This document shows positions 15,305 through 24,300 of a stretch of DNA of 64,000 nucleotides, piece by piece. The position numbers and the translations under genes are program-made. Position 1 is the stretch's first letter. Each line of letters starts with the position of its first letter. Under the pieces are notes generated by a model that saw nothing but the letters and a program-made list of their open reading frames with translations, ran no database searches and had not been told where the DNA came from. Source of the stretch: Flavipsychrobacter sp. (GTDB lineage: Bacteria; Bacteroidota; Bacteroidia; Chitinophagales; Chitinophagaceae); the NCBI GenBank assembly GCA_016787265.1, contig JAEUVF010000016.1:1-64000 (forward strand). Reading direction: 5' to 3'.

Positions 15305-16630
15305 CTATTCTCCCCAAACCTGGTCTTCTCCCTTTAACCACCTTTTCACCAGCTCCGTGGTAATCGACTTCGGACGCTCCAGCGGGAAGCTTAACAGGCG
15401 ATCCCAGATCAAACTTGCCATAACACCCAGGGCCCGGCTCACGCCAAACATCACGGTATAGAATTCGTATTCTTTCAGTCCATAATGTACCAGCAGGGCT
15501 CCGGAATGTGCATCCACATTGGGCCAGGGGTTTTTCACCTTACCCAGGGATTGCAGGATGGGCGGAACGGTTTCGTAAATATTCCAAACCGTCTGGCAGA
15601 GGGCATCATCCGGCATGTGCTTCTTCCCAAATTCCATTTGGGCTTCAAAACGAGGATCGGTTTTACGCAGTACCGCATGGCCATAACCCGGTACCACTTT
15701 TCCGGAAGACAGGGTATCCTGTACATACTGGGCAATCTGCTCTTTTGTAGGACGATCGGTTCCCAGGGATTCCTGCATTTCAAAAATCCACTTAATCACT
15801 TCCTGGTTTGCCAGGCCGTGTAAGGGGCCTGCCAGCCCATTCATTCCCGCCGCAAAACTCAGGTAAGGATCACTCAGGGCAGATCCTACCAGGTGCGTGG
15901 TATGGGCAGATACGTTTCCGCCTTCATGATCGGCATGGATGGTCATATAAAGGCGCATCAGCTCCTTGAATCCCTCATCCTCATAACCCAGCATGTGGGC
16001 AAAATTGCCCGACCAGTCGAGCAGGCCATTTGGCTGGATATGCTCATTGTTTTTATACTTACGGCGATACACATACGCAGCAATGCGGGGCAGCCTGGCA
16101 ATCAGGTCCATCGCATCATCAAACGTATGCTCCCAGTAATCTTTTTTGTTCATGCCCTTCGCATATTCCTTGGTGAAATTGCTTTCTGTCTGAAGGGCCA
16201 TCACACCCACCACAAACATGGTCATGGGGTGTGTGCTAAGCGGAAGTGCATCAATCGTATTAAATACATGTGTAGGAACATGCGACCGGCGCTGCCATTT
16301 GGCGGTCATCTCATTTACATCTTCCTCCGTTGGAAGCTCATTGAAAAGCATCAGGTAAAACAATCCTTCGGGCAGCGGCTCACTGCCACCTTTTGCCTTG
16401 GGCAGTTTGGCCTGCAATTCCGGAATGGAGTAACCCCTGAAACGAATGCCTTCCTGTGAATCCAGCAGGGAGGTTTCAGTAACAAGTCCGGTTATACCAC
16501 GCATACCCTGGTACACCTGCGATAAACTTACTTCTCCGATTACTTTATTTCCATGTTCTTTCAGCAAGGATTTGACCTCAGCTCCGGCCGCGTCTCCCTT
16601 TTCTTTCAATTTTTCTTTATAGCTTCCCAT
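15305..16630 (-). CDS. gltA: Citrate synthase, mitochondrial (eukaryotic) type
   Basis: 441 aa. It condenses oxaloacetate and acetyl-CoA to citrate, the first step of the TCA cycle, in the cytoplasm. The sequence is of the mitochondrial type rather than the usual bacterial hexameric GltA: 'MNGLAGPLHGLANQEV' and 'VPGYGHAVLRKTDPR' are the same as the animal enzyme signatures. The catalytic residues are His271, His318 and Asp373 (in NVDAHSGALL), equivalent to pig His274, His320 and Asp375. The N-terminus (SYKEKLKEKG...) is bacterial and lacks a transit peptide. The gene stands alone, with 136 bp before the LptF/G gene. Confidence 0.95.
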   Translation of the reverse strand: MGSYKEKLKEKGDAAGAEVKSLLKEHGNKVIGEVSLSQVYQGMRGITGLVTETSLLDSQEGIRFRGYSIPELQAKLPKAKGGSEPLPEGLFYLMLFNELPTEEDVNEMTAKWQRRSHVPTHVFNTIDALPLSTHPMTMFVVGVMALQTESNFTKEYAKGMNKKDYWEHTFDDAMDLIARLPRIAAYVYRRKYKNNEHIQPNGLLDWSGNFAHMLGYEDEGFKELMRLYMTIHADHEGGNVSAHTTHLVGSALSDPYLSFAAGMNGLAGPLHGLANQEVIKWIFEMQESLGTDRPTKEQIAQYVQDTLSSGKVVPGYGHAVLRKTDPRFEAQMEFGKKHMPDDALCQTVWNIYETVPPILQSLGKVKNPWPNVDAHSGALLVHYGLKEYEFYTVMFGVSRALGVMASLIWDRLLSFPLERPKSITTELVKRWLKGEDQVWGE

Positions 16631-16766
16631 GAAGAAGATTTTATATATGTGACTACTACAGTTTCCGACTAGCTATAACCGATAAAATTAGCTATTGTCG
16701 ATGGTACAACAAATAAATATTGAACAGAGTTCTGTTAGAATCCGATTAAAAAGTGGTAAATAACAA

Positions 16767-17858
16767 TTACTTAGGAGCTTTCCTGTACAGGTAAAAGGCC
16801 ACCATCAAAAAGATGAGGTTGGGCAGCCAGGCCGCGAGGATAGGATGAAAATTGCCCTTGGTAGAAAAAACCGTAGAGAATTTATCCATGATTACAAAAG
16901 TGGCTGCCGAAACGATTCCAAAGGCCAGTTGCAACCCGGATCCTCCCCTGGTTTTACGTGCCGCCACAAACACCCCCATCAGGGTAAGAATCACCACGGA
17001 AACTGGTGTGGCGAGTCGCCTCCAGAATTCTACCCGATAGGTATTCAGCCCTTCGGTGCCGCGGGTTTGCTCGCGCTGGATGAATTCATAGAGTTCAAAA
17101 GAGTTCAGTTTGTCTTTCAGGTATTCATCCCGCCTTAATTCATCCGGACGCATATTCAGGTCCACTTCCATATAAGGATGTTTCTGAACCGTTTCTTTGA
17201 GTCCGTCGATCTTGCGCTCAAATACATTTTCCGCTCGCCATTTATTGGTAGCCGTATCCCACCGAACATAATCAGACCGGATATTATATACCACCTGGTT
17301 GCCCTTGATTTTTTCAAGGAAAAAATTGCTGGCGGATTTATTCAGGGTATCATAATATTTCATGCCCACGAACGTCACAGAGTCTGAGCGGAAATAAAAA
17401 TCCCTGCTTCCCCCTGCACCAGATGAATAGGTGCTGTTTTTATCAATGTAGGTCAGCTTGAAGCGGCTGTAAATTTCATTGGCCCGGGGTATTACCATGG
17501 CATTGGCCCAAAGCATGATTCCCCCCAACAGGAACGCACCTATCAAATAAGGCCGTAGAAATCTGCTGTAAGGAATACCAGTTGCCAGGATCGCCACTGT
17601 TTCAGACCGCGCCGCCATTTTGGAGGTGAAAAAAATCACTGCGATGAATACAATCAACGGAAAGATCATCGAGATAATAAAGGGAACAAATCCAAAATAA
17701 TACTGGGTAACAATGCCCATAAACGGCAATCCGGATTTCACAAAATCATCGGTTTTTTCACTGGTATCAATCACCACGGCAATAACAGTAATGGTGAGGA
17801 TGGCGAACAGGAATGTCACCATGAATTTTTTGAATATATACCAGTCGAGGATCTTCAT
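16767..17858 (-). CDS. LptF/LptG-family permease
   Basis: 363 aa with the layout of YjgP/YjgQ proteins: membrane helices at about residues 10-30, 50-75 and 95-115, a large periplasmic beta-jellyroll (about 130-265) and three C-terminal helices ending at residue 360. The start MKILDWYIFKKFMVTFLFA is typical. These permeases form the inner-membrane part of the Lpt machine that extracts lipopolysaccharide and passes it to the periplasmic bridge. Bacteroidota usually carry separate family members. This one follows tgt after 49 bp, a common pairing in the phylum. The lptE gene is found separately at 55.3 kb. Confidence 0.9.
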   Translation of the reverse strand: MKILDWYIFKKFMVTFLFAILTITVIAVVIDTSEKTDDFVKSGLPFMGIVTQYYFGFVPFIISMIFPLIVFIAVIFFTSKMAARSETVAILATGIPYSRFLRPYLIGAFLLGGIMLWANAMVIPRANEIYSRFKLTYIDKNSTYSSGAGGSRDFYFRSDSVTFVGMKYYDTLNKSASNFFLEKIKGNQVVYNIRSDYVRWDTATNKWRAENVFERKIDGLKETVQKHPYMEVDLNMRPDELRRDEYLKDKLNSFELYEFIQREQTRGTEGLNTYRVEFWRRLATPVSVVILTLMGVFVAARKTRGGSGLQLAFGIVSAATFVIMDKFSTVFSTKGNFHPILAAWLPNLIFLMVAFYLYRKAPK

Positions 17859-17907
17859 GCCATGCCGATAAAAGCGCTCAAATCTAGTTGAAAAATGGTT
17901 AAGGCTA

Positions 17908-19047
17908 TCACAACCTGGTTTTGAGTACCGGGATCATTTCATTCTTCCAGCTGTTGAAATCACCGGCCAGGATATGGGCCCTTGCCTGCTTCACGAGCCA
18001 GAGATAAAAAGTAAGATTGTGAACACTGGCGATGGTCAGTGCCAGAATCTCCTTCGCTTTAACCAGGTGGCGCATATAAGCTTTGGTATAATACTCGCTG
18101 AAAGGAGAACCGATACCATCATCCAGGGGACTGAAATCCTTCTCCCATTTTTTATTGTCGATATTGATCACCCCTTTGCTGGTGAACAACATGGCATTGC
18201 GACCATTACGGGTAGGCATCACACAATCAAACATATCGATGCCCAGGGAAATATTTTCCAGGATATTCCAGGGAGTACCCACGCCCATCAGGTAGCGGGG
18301 TTTATCAGCCGGCAGGACTTCACAACAATGAGCCGCGTGTTCGTACATCATTTCTTCCGGCTCTCCTACCGAGAGCCCTCCAATGGCATTGCCCACAGCG
18401 CCTTTGGAAGCTACATACTCACAGGAAGCCCGGCGCAAATCAGTATAAGTACTGCCCTGCACAATCGGAAACAGGTTTTGTGTATGGCCGTATTTATCAG
18501 GTGTTTCTGCCAATCGTTTGAAACAGCGATCCAGCCAGCGATGCGTCAGGTCCATCGATTTTTTCGCATAGGCATAGTCGCTGGGATAAGGCGGACATTC
18601 ATCAAATGCCATAATAATATCCGCCCCAATCACGCGCTGGATATCCATTACTGATTCTGGTGTGAACAGGTGCCGGCTGCCATCAATATGACTTTGAAAG
18701 AGGGCCCCTTCCTCTGTCAGCTTACGGTTACCAGCCAGCGAAAATACCTGGTAACCACCACTATCGGTTAAGATAGGGCGATCCCAACCCATGAATTTGT
18801 GTAAACCGCCTGCTGCTTCCAGCACATCCAACCCGGGCCTCAGGTAAAGGTGATAGGTATTGCCCAAAATAATCTGGGCGTCCACATCTTGCTTTAACTG
18901 CTGCTGGCTCACCGCCTTCACGCTGCCCACTGTACCAACAGGCATGAATATGGGCGTTTCGATGGTGCCATGGTCGGTGGTAATCCTACCCGCGCGGGCC
19001 TGTGAAGCCGTATCTTTTCCACAGAGTTCAAATGATAGTGCTGCCAT
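17908..19047 (-). CDS. tgt: Queuine/preQ1 tRNA-guanine transglycosylase
   Basis: 379 aa from ATG 19047. The frame is open for 111 more codons, but that part is not family-like and would overlap the divergent glycosyltransferase. Tgt exchanges G34 for preQ1 in tRNAs with GUN anticodons. Present: 'PILTDSGGYQVFSL' (Asp95, general acid/base), 'IMAFDECPPYP', 'GGLSVGEP', and 'DMFDCVMPTRNGRN' with the nucleophile Asp274. The zinc site is missing: the C-x-C-x-x-C positions are Ile312, Ser314 and Ser317 (PLDDGIGSPFSEYY), although the His (SVHN, His343) remains. Other Bacteroidota Tgt proteins appear to share this loss, so it is probably functional. Confidence 0.93.
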   Translation of the reverse strand: MAALSFELCGKDTASQARAGRITTDHGTIETPIFMPVGTVGSVKAVSQQQLKQDVDAQIILGNTYHLYLRPGLDVLEAAGGLHKFMGWDRPILTDSGGYQVFSLAGNRKLTEEGALFQSHIDGSRHLFTPESVMDIQRVIGADIIMAFDECPPYPSDYAYAKKSMDLTHRWLDRCFKRLAETPDKYGHTQNLFPIVQGSTYTDLRRASCEYVASKGAVGNAIGGLSVGEPEEMMYEHAAHCCEVLPADKPRYLMGVGTPWNILENISLGIDMFDCVMPTRNGRNAMLFTSKGVINIDNKKWEKDFSPLDDGIGSPFSEYYTKAYMRHLVKAKEILALTIASVHNLTFYLWLVKQARAHILAGDFNSWKNEMIPVLKTRL

Positions 19048-19055
19048 AAGGGGAG

Positions 19056-19063
19056 CAAAGGTA
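19056..19063 (-). promoter_or_regulatory. Possible -7 box of tgt with very short leader
   Basis: TACCTTTG on the minus strand matches TAnnTTTG. No good -33 element is seen at the right distance. It ends only 8 bp before the ATG, which would leave almost no 5' leader. Confidence 0.35.
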
Positions 19064-19116
19064 ATTAATCTTAATTTCGCCGCCGGCCTCTTAACCCAGA
19101 CCAACCGTGGACGTTT

Positions 19117-20250
19117 ATGGATTTTCAGCAACTCAATCTTAATTGGGGTATGATCAGCCTTGTGCTGTTCAGCCTGGTTAGTATTATTCAACTCCTGTAT
19201 TACTGGGGCATTTTCAGTCGCCTTGCCTTTTTCAAACCCAAAGAAAAAGACCATTCCCAAACACACCCGGTATCGGTGGTCATCTGCGCGCGCGATGAAG
19301 CCGGTAACCTCGCCCGCAACCTGCCAGGAGTCTTGTTTCAGCAATACCCATCGAGTCATGAACTGATTGTAGTGAATCATAACAGTCAGGATGATACGCG
19401 GTATTTACTGGAGGAGTTCAAGAAGACATTTAAAGGATTGCAGATCGTAAACCTGGAGCATGAGGCCAAGGGGATTCCGGGAAAAAAATATCCCTTATCC
19501 ATCGGTATTAAAGAAGCGGATCATGAAATTCTGTTGCTGACGGATGCAGATTGTGTACCCGCTTCTGAGCACTGGTTGTATAAAATGCAGCATGCCTATG
19601 AACCAGGCATTGAAGTGGTGTTGGGATATGGACCCTATACCAAAAAACCGGGCTTGCTGAATAAACTGATCCGGTTTGAAACCTATCATACTGCACTGCA
19701 GTATTTGTCCTATGCTTTGGCAGGCCTGCCTTATATGGGTGTGGGTAGAAATCTTTCCTATAAGCGTGAACTCTTCATTAATAACAAAGGTTTCTCTTCT
19801 ATCAATCATTTGCCTGGCGGCGATGACGACCTCTTCATCAATAAGGTAGCACATAAAGGCAACACCGCGGTGGTGCTTGACCCGGAAGCTTTTACGTTGT
19901 CGGAGGCTAAAAAATCCTTTGGCGACTGGTTCAGGCAAAAGGAACGGCATTATTCAACAGGGAAATATTATAAAGGCAAGATCAAGTTTTTACTGGGAAC
20001 TTATTCACTGAGTTTATTCCTGTATTATCCTTTATTTATTGCTGCATTGCTGCTGGCCGACTGGCGGATTGTGCTGGGCATTTTTGGCCTGCGTTTTATA
20101 TCACAGGCGATCATTCAGTATAAGACCATGCAGAAGCTGGGAGAGAAAGATCTCTTTGGCTGGTGGTGGTTACTGGATATCTGGATGTTCCTGTATTATT
20201 GCATCTTTGCACCAGCAATATGGAAAAAACCCCGTCCAAACTGGACCTGA
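19117..20250 (+). CDS. GT2-family glycosyltransferase, membrane-bound
   Basis: 377 aa. One N-terminal helix (residues 12-30) is followed by a GT-A domain: 'PVSVVICARDEAGNL' starts the nucleotide-binding fold, 'LLLTDADCVPASEHWL' gives the D-x-D metal motif, and 'HLPGGDDDLFINKVA' the acceptor-side acidic motif, followed by 'FRQKERHYSTGKYY', a Q/R-x-x-R-W-like segment. Two to three C-terminal helices (about 290-365) anchor it. Such enzymes add sugars to lipid carriers or extend polysaccharides at the inner membrane; the sugar is not predictable. Divergent from tgt; its 3' end overlaps rsmG by 31 bp, so the two are translationally linked. Confidence 0.88.
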   Translation: MDFQQLNLNWGMISLVLFSLVSIIQLLYYWGIFSRLAFFKPKEKDHSQTHPVSVVICARDEAGNLARNLPGVLFQQYPSSHELIVVNHNSQDDTRYLLEEFKKTFKGLQIVNLEHEAKGIPGKKYPLSIGIKEADHEILLLTDADCVPASEHWLYKMQHAYEPGIEVVLGYGPYTKKPGLLNKLIRFETYHTALQYLSYALAGLPYMGVGRNLSYKRELFINNKGFSSINHLPGGDDDLFINKVAHKGNTAVVLDPEAFTLSEAKKSFGDWFRQKERHYSTGKYYKGKIKFLLGTYSLSLFLYYPLFIAALLLADWRIVLGIFGLRFISQAIIQYKTMQKLGEKDLFGWWWLLDIWMFLYYCIFAPAIWKKPRPNWT

Positions 20251-20870
20251 TAACGGAATTTTTTGCGGATTTTACTCCACGGCAACTGGAACAACTGGCT
20301 GCGCTGGATGAACTGTACCGCGACTGGAACAGCAAGATCAATGTAATCTCAAGAAAGGATATAGATCATCTGTATGAGAATCATGTGCTGCATTCCCTGG
20401 CGATTGCGGCGGCATTTGAATTTCCTGCAGGTTCAAAGATTCTGGACATTGGAACCGGTGGTGGTTTTCCTGGTATTCCCCTGGCGATCTATTTTCCGGA
20501 AGTGGAATTTCTGCTGGCAGACAGCATTAATAAAAAACTGACTGTGGTGAAGGAAGTGGCAGCCGCGATTGGCTTAACCAATGTTACCACCCGCCATACC
20601 AGGGTTGAAGATATTAAGGATCGCAAATTTGATTATGTGGTTTCCAGGGCTGTTGCTCCTTTAAAGGACCTTTGGCAATGGGCCAGGCCGGTGCTGAATA
20701 AACGTCCGTCTGAAGGAGATTTTCCTGCAAGTGGACTGATCTGCTTAAAAGGCGGAGACCTGGGACTGGAGATCTCTGAATCCCGTCTGCGCCCCAGGGT
20801 GATGGAAATTTATGACCTTTTCCCACTCGACTATTACCGGGAAAAATACCTTTTGTACGTCCACAAATAA
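20220..20870 (+). CDS. rsmG: 16S rRNA (guanine527-N7)-methyltransferase
   Basis: 216 aa from ATG 20220; an upstream in-frame start at 20163 adds 19 residues that are only a shadow of the glycosyltransferase. RsmG (GidB) methylates G527 in the 530 loop of 16S rRNA, and its loss gives low-level streptomycin resistance. 'KINVISRKDIDHLYENHVLHSLA' is the family signature, and the SAM loop is 'ILDIGTGGGFPGIPLAI' (about residues 70-86). 'VVSRAVAPLKDLWQWARPVL' is the next conserved block. It overlaps the preceding glycosyltransferase gene by 31 bp. Confidence 0.95.
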   Translation: MEKTPSKLDLITEFFADFTPRQLEQLAALDELYRDWNSKINVISRKDIDHLYENHVLHSLAIAAAFEFPAGSKILDIGTGGGFPGIPLAIYFPEVEFLLADSINKKLTVVKEVAAAIGLTNVTTRHTRVEDIKDRKFDYVVSRAVAPLKDLWQWARPVLNKRPSEGDFPASGLICLKGGDLGLEISESRLRPRVMEIYDLFPLDYYREKYLLYVHK

Positions 20871-20929
20871 GTCGTACACTACCACAAAGTAGTATTGAAG
20901 ATCAAGGAAATTTCATAGACCTTTGCCCG

Positions 20930-21583
20930 ATGGCAATAACTGTTTGTATTGTGGATGATACCAATGACATCCGGCATGCATTGGAAGAAATTGTGCAGCT
21001 TTCCGACGAATATGAATTGTTGGGCAGTTTTGCAAGTGGAGAAACAGCCCTGGAGAAAATTCCGGTACTGAAACCCAATGTCGTGTTGATGGATATCAAT
21101 CTGGGTGGCATCAGCGGCATAGAATGTGTGCGACAATTAAAGCCATCAAATCCCGATGTACTCTTTATGATGTGTACGGTATATGAGGAAGACGAAAAAA
21201 TCTTCGAAGCCCTGAGCGCTGGGGCAAATGGGTATATTCTGAAAAAGACCTCTCCTATCAAATTATTGGAATCCATCCGCGAACTCAGTGAAGGAGGTGC
21301 GCCTATGAGCAGCCAGATCGCGCGTAAAGTGGTAACAGCTTTTCAGAATCGCGGACCTGTGCAGGAGAATGGTATTCAAGGGGGAAATGAGAAAAACCTG
21401 GGGGTATTATCCAATAGAGAAAAGGAAATCCTGGAACAGCTGGCGAAAGGACTGTTATATAAAGAAATCTCCGCGCAATTATTCATCAGCCAGGAAACTG
21501 TTCGTAAACATGTGTATCATATTTACGAAAAACTACATGTAAACAATCGGGTGGAAGCCGTTAATAAATTCTTCGGCAGGTAA
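20930..21583 (+). CDS. NarL/FixJ-type response regulator (orphan)
   Basis: 217 aa. The receiver domain (1-120) has the acidic pair Asp9-Asp10, the phosphoacceptor Asp55 in VVLMDINLGG, and the Lys of 'GYILKKTSP'. It is followed by a linker and a LuxR-type HTH (about 150-215): 'LSNREKEILEQLAKGLLYKEISAQLFISQETVRKHVYHIYEKLHVNNR'. No histidine kinase lies nearby, so the partner is encoded elsewhere. It is 60 bp after rsmG on the same strand and could be partly read through from it. Targets unknown. Confidence 0.93.
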   Translation: MAITVCIVDDTNDIRHALEEIVQLSDEYELLGSFASGETALEKIPVLKPNVVLMDINLGGISGIECVRQLKPSNPDVLFMMCTVYEEDEKIFEALSAGANGYILKKTSPIKLLESIRELSEGGAPMSSQIARKVVTAFQNRGPVQENGIQGGNEKNLGVLSNREKEILEQLAKGLLYKEISAQLFISQETVRKHVYHIYEKLHVNNRVEAVNKFFGR

Positions 21584-21730
21584 ACAAAATACCCAGTTTG
21601 TGGTATAGGACAGGAATCAGGTTAGACTAATTTTGGAGCTCGAGAAGGGATGCCTCAAATAACGTTAATCATTAGCCTTACCTTACCTCTCTCAACCACT
21701 CGAAACACCTTATGCTGTCCATCTAAAATT

Positions 21731-21763
21731 AAAGCCGTCGCAATGCAACGGCTTTAATAAAGG
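21731..21763. terminator. Weak hairpin, possible terminator
   Basis: AAAGCCGT (21731-21738) pairs perfectly with ACGGCTTT (21748-21755) around a 9-base loop. The T-run (21768-21774) is some distance away on the plus strand. It may end transcription of the response regulator, or of the M1 peptidase from the other side. Confidence 0.5.
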
Positions 21764-21782
21764 GACTTTTTTTATTGGTGTA

Positions 21783-23717
21783 TTACCAGTTCAATTCCAG
21801 TTTATTGTCTCTCGGGTTCACATCCGCCATACGTCCGGTTGGATCGATTTCAACTGATTTGATATCCTGTAGTTTTCTATTCGTGCTGATCTGGAAAGTG
21901 GGATGTGTCCATTTCCAGGCATCGTATACCTTGCGGTTGAGCGCAGCATCTTCCGCCGGTTTGGTGCCAAACATCAGGTACATGGGTACATAGTGTAATT
22001 CTTTAGTACCATCGCGGAAGGTGATCACAACATCAATTGGCATAGGCATTTTGCCGGTTCTTTTCAGGCGGATATTGGTTGCCCCGCTTTGTTCAAACAG
22101 ACTATCGATACCGTAATCAATGGTTTTGGTAGTGTTCACCCAGTATTCCTGGTACCAGTCGAGTTCAATTCCGGATCTTTTCTCAGCCACCCGAATAAAA
22201 TCATGCACATTGGGATGTTTGAATTTCCACTGGTTGTAATAATCCAGCAGGATCTGATCGCGCACTTCAGCTCCAACAATATAACCCAGTTGCTCCAGGA
22301 ACACCTCGCCTTTGGAATAAGAGGCAATGCTGTAAGCAAAATTGGTTTCAAAGTGATCCGCATGGGTGGTCATGGGTTCTTCCAATCCGCTTTTTACGAG
22401 AGCAAAATAACTTTGATAGGCACCAGCATGCGGACTTTCCTTCATAGCAGGATCAACAATGGAACGCTTGGGACCAGTACTAATACCGGCAGAAGTAATG
22501 GCAGCTTTGTCTTTATCAAGATTGGCATAAAAGGCACTCACGAGGCTTTCACCAAAGGAAGTGAATCCCTCATCCATCCAGGCATACCTGCTTTCGTCGG
22601 TACCGAGGATCATCTGGTACCAGCTATGCATCCATTCATGGAAGGCAGTTCCGAGGCCGGGACCGGCCAACAGGGTAGCCATAGGGTATTCCATACCACC
22701 ATCACCACCATGTATAAACGAATATTGTTTGTAAGGGTATTTACCAAATTTGCTTTCCATGAAAGGCAATACGGATACTGCGGCATCAGCCACTTTGGTC
22801 CAGGCTGCGTCGTTGGCCGCATCATTGGGTTTGTCGTTGTATAATACATGGATGGTTGGACCATTCGGAATCTGGCGTACCACATGTTTGAATTCCGGGT
22901 CTGCTGCCCACATGAAGTCGTGGACATTGGGTGCAGTGAAATGCCAGGTAAGTTTAGCTGTTTTGGGGACAACCGGTTTGGTTCCCGGAGCTTCATAACC
23001 GTAGCCGATTGCCTGTGCATTTTGCAGGTAACCGGTACCACCGATGATATAATTGCGATCAATGCTGATTTTCACATCAAAATCCCCCCAAACACCATAG
23101 AATTCGCGGGCGATATAGGGATTGGGATGCCATCCGTCATAATCATACTCTGCCAGTTTGGGATACCATTGCGACATGGAATAACGAACACCGGTGTTAG
23201 GGTTATCTCTGCCCGCGCGACGAACCTGCAGGGGAACCTGTGCTTCAAAATCCATATTCAGCACCACTTTAGCCTTTGGCAGAATCGGTTTGGTGAGGGT
23301 CACTTCCAGGATGGTTTCCTGTTCTTTAAAAGGCTGATCTACGCCATTCATTTGGAGTGATTTCACCCGTTGGTAACCAATTTCATCCGGTTTCAATTTA
23401 GAGATGCGATCGCGAACGCGGGGGTCCCAATCGGTACGGGTTCCAATCTTGTTCTTACCCAGTTCCTGGCTTCTTACATCCATCATGCTGTTGGGCTGAA
23501 AAGCATTCCAATAGAGATGATAGTAGATCTTTTTGAGGGTGTCGGGAGAATTGTTGGTATAGGTCAATACCTGTTTACCGGTAAACCGGTTGGTATTGAC
23601 ATCCATATCGATGGTCATTTTGTAGTCGGCCTCCTGTTGCCAGCGGTTGGGCTGGGCCGTTAGACTGGAACTAAGAACTACGAAAGCTGCCAATAACCAG
23701 GAATGTTGTTTTTTCAT
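21783..23717 (-). CDS. M1-family metallopeptidase, exported
   Basis: 644 aa from ATG 23717; the open frame to 23765 adds 16 unrelated residues. A signal peptide (residues 1-22, ending SLTAQ) precedes the M1 N-terminal beta domain (25-290). The catalytic domain follows: GGMEYP at residues 340-345 is the exopeptidase-type motif, HEWMH at 360-364 is HExxH (His360, Glu361, His364), and the third zinc ligand is Glu383 in WMDEGF. It is predicted to remove N-terminal residues from peptides in the periplasm. The C-terminal ARM-type domain is short. Single gene. Confidence 0.92.
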   Translation of the reverse strand: MKKQHSWLLAAFVVLSSSLTAQPNRWQQEADYKMTIDMDVNTNRFTGKQVLTYTNNSPDTLKKIYYHLYWNAFQPNSMMDVRSQELGKNKIGTRTDWDPRVRDRISKLKPDEIGYQRVKSLQMNGVDQPFKEQETILEVTLTKPILPKAKVVLNMDFEAQVPLQVRRAGRDNPNTGVRYSMSQWYPKLAEYDYDGWHPNPYIAREFYGVWGDFDVKISIDRNYIIGGTGYLQNAQAIGYGYEAPGTKPVVPKTAKLTWHFTAPNVHDFMWAADPEFKHVVRQIPNGPTIHVLYNDKPNDAANDAAWTKVADAAVSVLPFMESKFGKYPYKQYSFIHGGDGGMEYPMATLLAGPGLGTAFHEWMHSWYQMILGTDESRYAWMDEGFTSFGESLVSAFYANLDKDKAAITSAGISTGPKRSIVDPAMKESPHAGAYQSYFALVKSGLEEPMTTHADHFETNFAYSIASYSKGEVFLEQLGYIVGAEVRDQILLDYYNQWKFKHPNVHDFIRVAEKRSGIELDWYQEYWVNTTKTIDYGIDSLFEQSGATNIRLKRTGKMPMPIDVVITFRDGTKELHYVPMYLMFGTKPAEDAALNRKVYDAWKWTHPTFQISTNRKLQDIKSVEIDPTGRMADVNPRDNKLELNW

Positions 23718-23790
23718 ATGCGCGTGTTGATGAGCTGAAACGGTAAATTTCAGAAAAAATGCCAAGACTTAAGCTGGAGCTTTGGAAATC

Positions 23791-24240
23791 TTAGAGGGTA
23801 AGTTTATCGCGTACCAGTCGGCCCTCTTTGGAGAAGGTCAGGTCGCGTTTATTCAAATCGGATTTGCTAACCAGCAGGCGGTACTCCGTTTTATCACCGG
23901 GCTGAATCAGTTCAAAATAGCCAACAATTTCCCAGTCGGCATATTTGCTTTTGTCGAGTCCTTCAAGAACTTCCTCGGGCAATTCTTCCTGGGTGATTTC
24001 TTTTTGGGAGCCATTCCAGGTGCCATCGTTTTTGAAATAGGCTTCGTATTTATCGCCATTCAGTTGGAAGTAGACTACAAAATGGGAAAGTTTATCTTTC
24101 CATTCCACGCTTTCCGCATTCCGGTATTTGTATTTAAACGCATCCGTAACCACGGCTGGAATTTTACGGATTTGGGCATTCAGCGGCTGAGTGATCGCAA
24201 TTCCGGTCAGAACAAGTAATCCAAACAGTACAGATCTCAT
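23791..24240 (-). CDS. PepSY-like small secreted protein
   Basis: 149 aa from ATG 24240 (another ATG at 24252 adds four residues). A signal peptide (MRSVLFGLLVLTGIAITQPLNAQ) is followed by one or two PepSY-like beta-lactamase-inhibitor repeats: 'IPAVVTDAFKYKYRNAESVEWKDKLSHFVVYFQLNGDKYEAYFKNDGTW' has the W-x-x-x-x..Y-x-x-x-F-x-x-x-G pattern of the family found often in Bacteroidota. It probably binds a protein or ligand in the periplasm. It lies 60 bp after rsmI on the same strand. Confidence 0.75.
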   Translation of the reverse strand: MRSVLFGLLVLTGIAITQPLNAQIRKIPAVVTDAFKYKYRNAESVEWKDKLSHFVVYFQLNGDKYEAYFKNDGTWNGSQKEITQEELPEEVLEGLDKSKYADWEIVGYFELIQPGDKTEYRLLVSKSDLNKRDLTFSKEGRLVRDKLTL

Positions 24241-24300
24241 ATTGACGTTCATTGATAATATACAAATATCCTATACCTCATGATAAGAAAATCCTAAAAA

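Noticed and set aside
17908..19047. tgt as a pseudogene because of missing zinc cysteines
   Set aside because: The frame is intact and all catalytic motifs are kept; the change seems to be shared within Bacteroidota.
19048..19380. 111-residue N-terminal extension of tgt
   Set aside because: It is not Tgt-like, crosses the divergent promoter region and overlaps the glycosyltransferase start. ATG 19047 gives the normal family length.
22089..22844. 251-aa frame antisense to the M1 peptidase gene
   Set aside because: Antisense shadow of an intact M1 gene with complete catalytic motifs.
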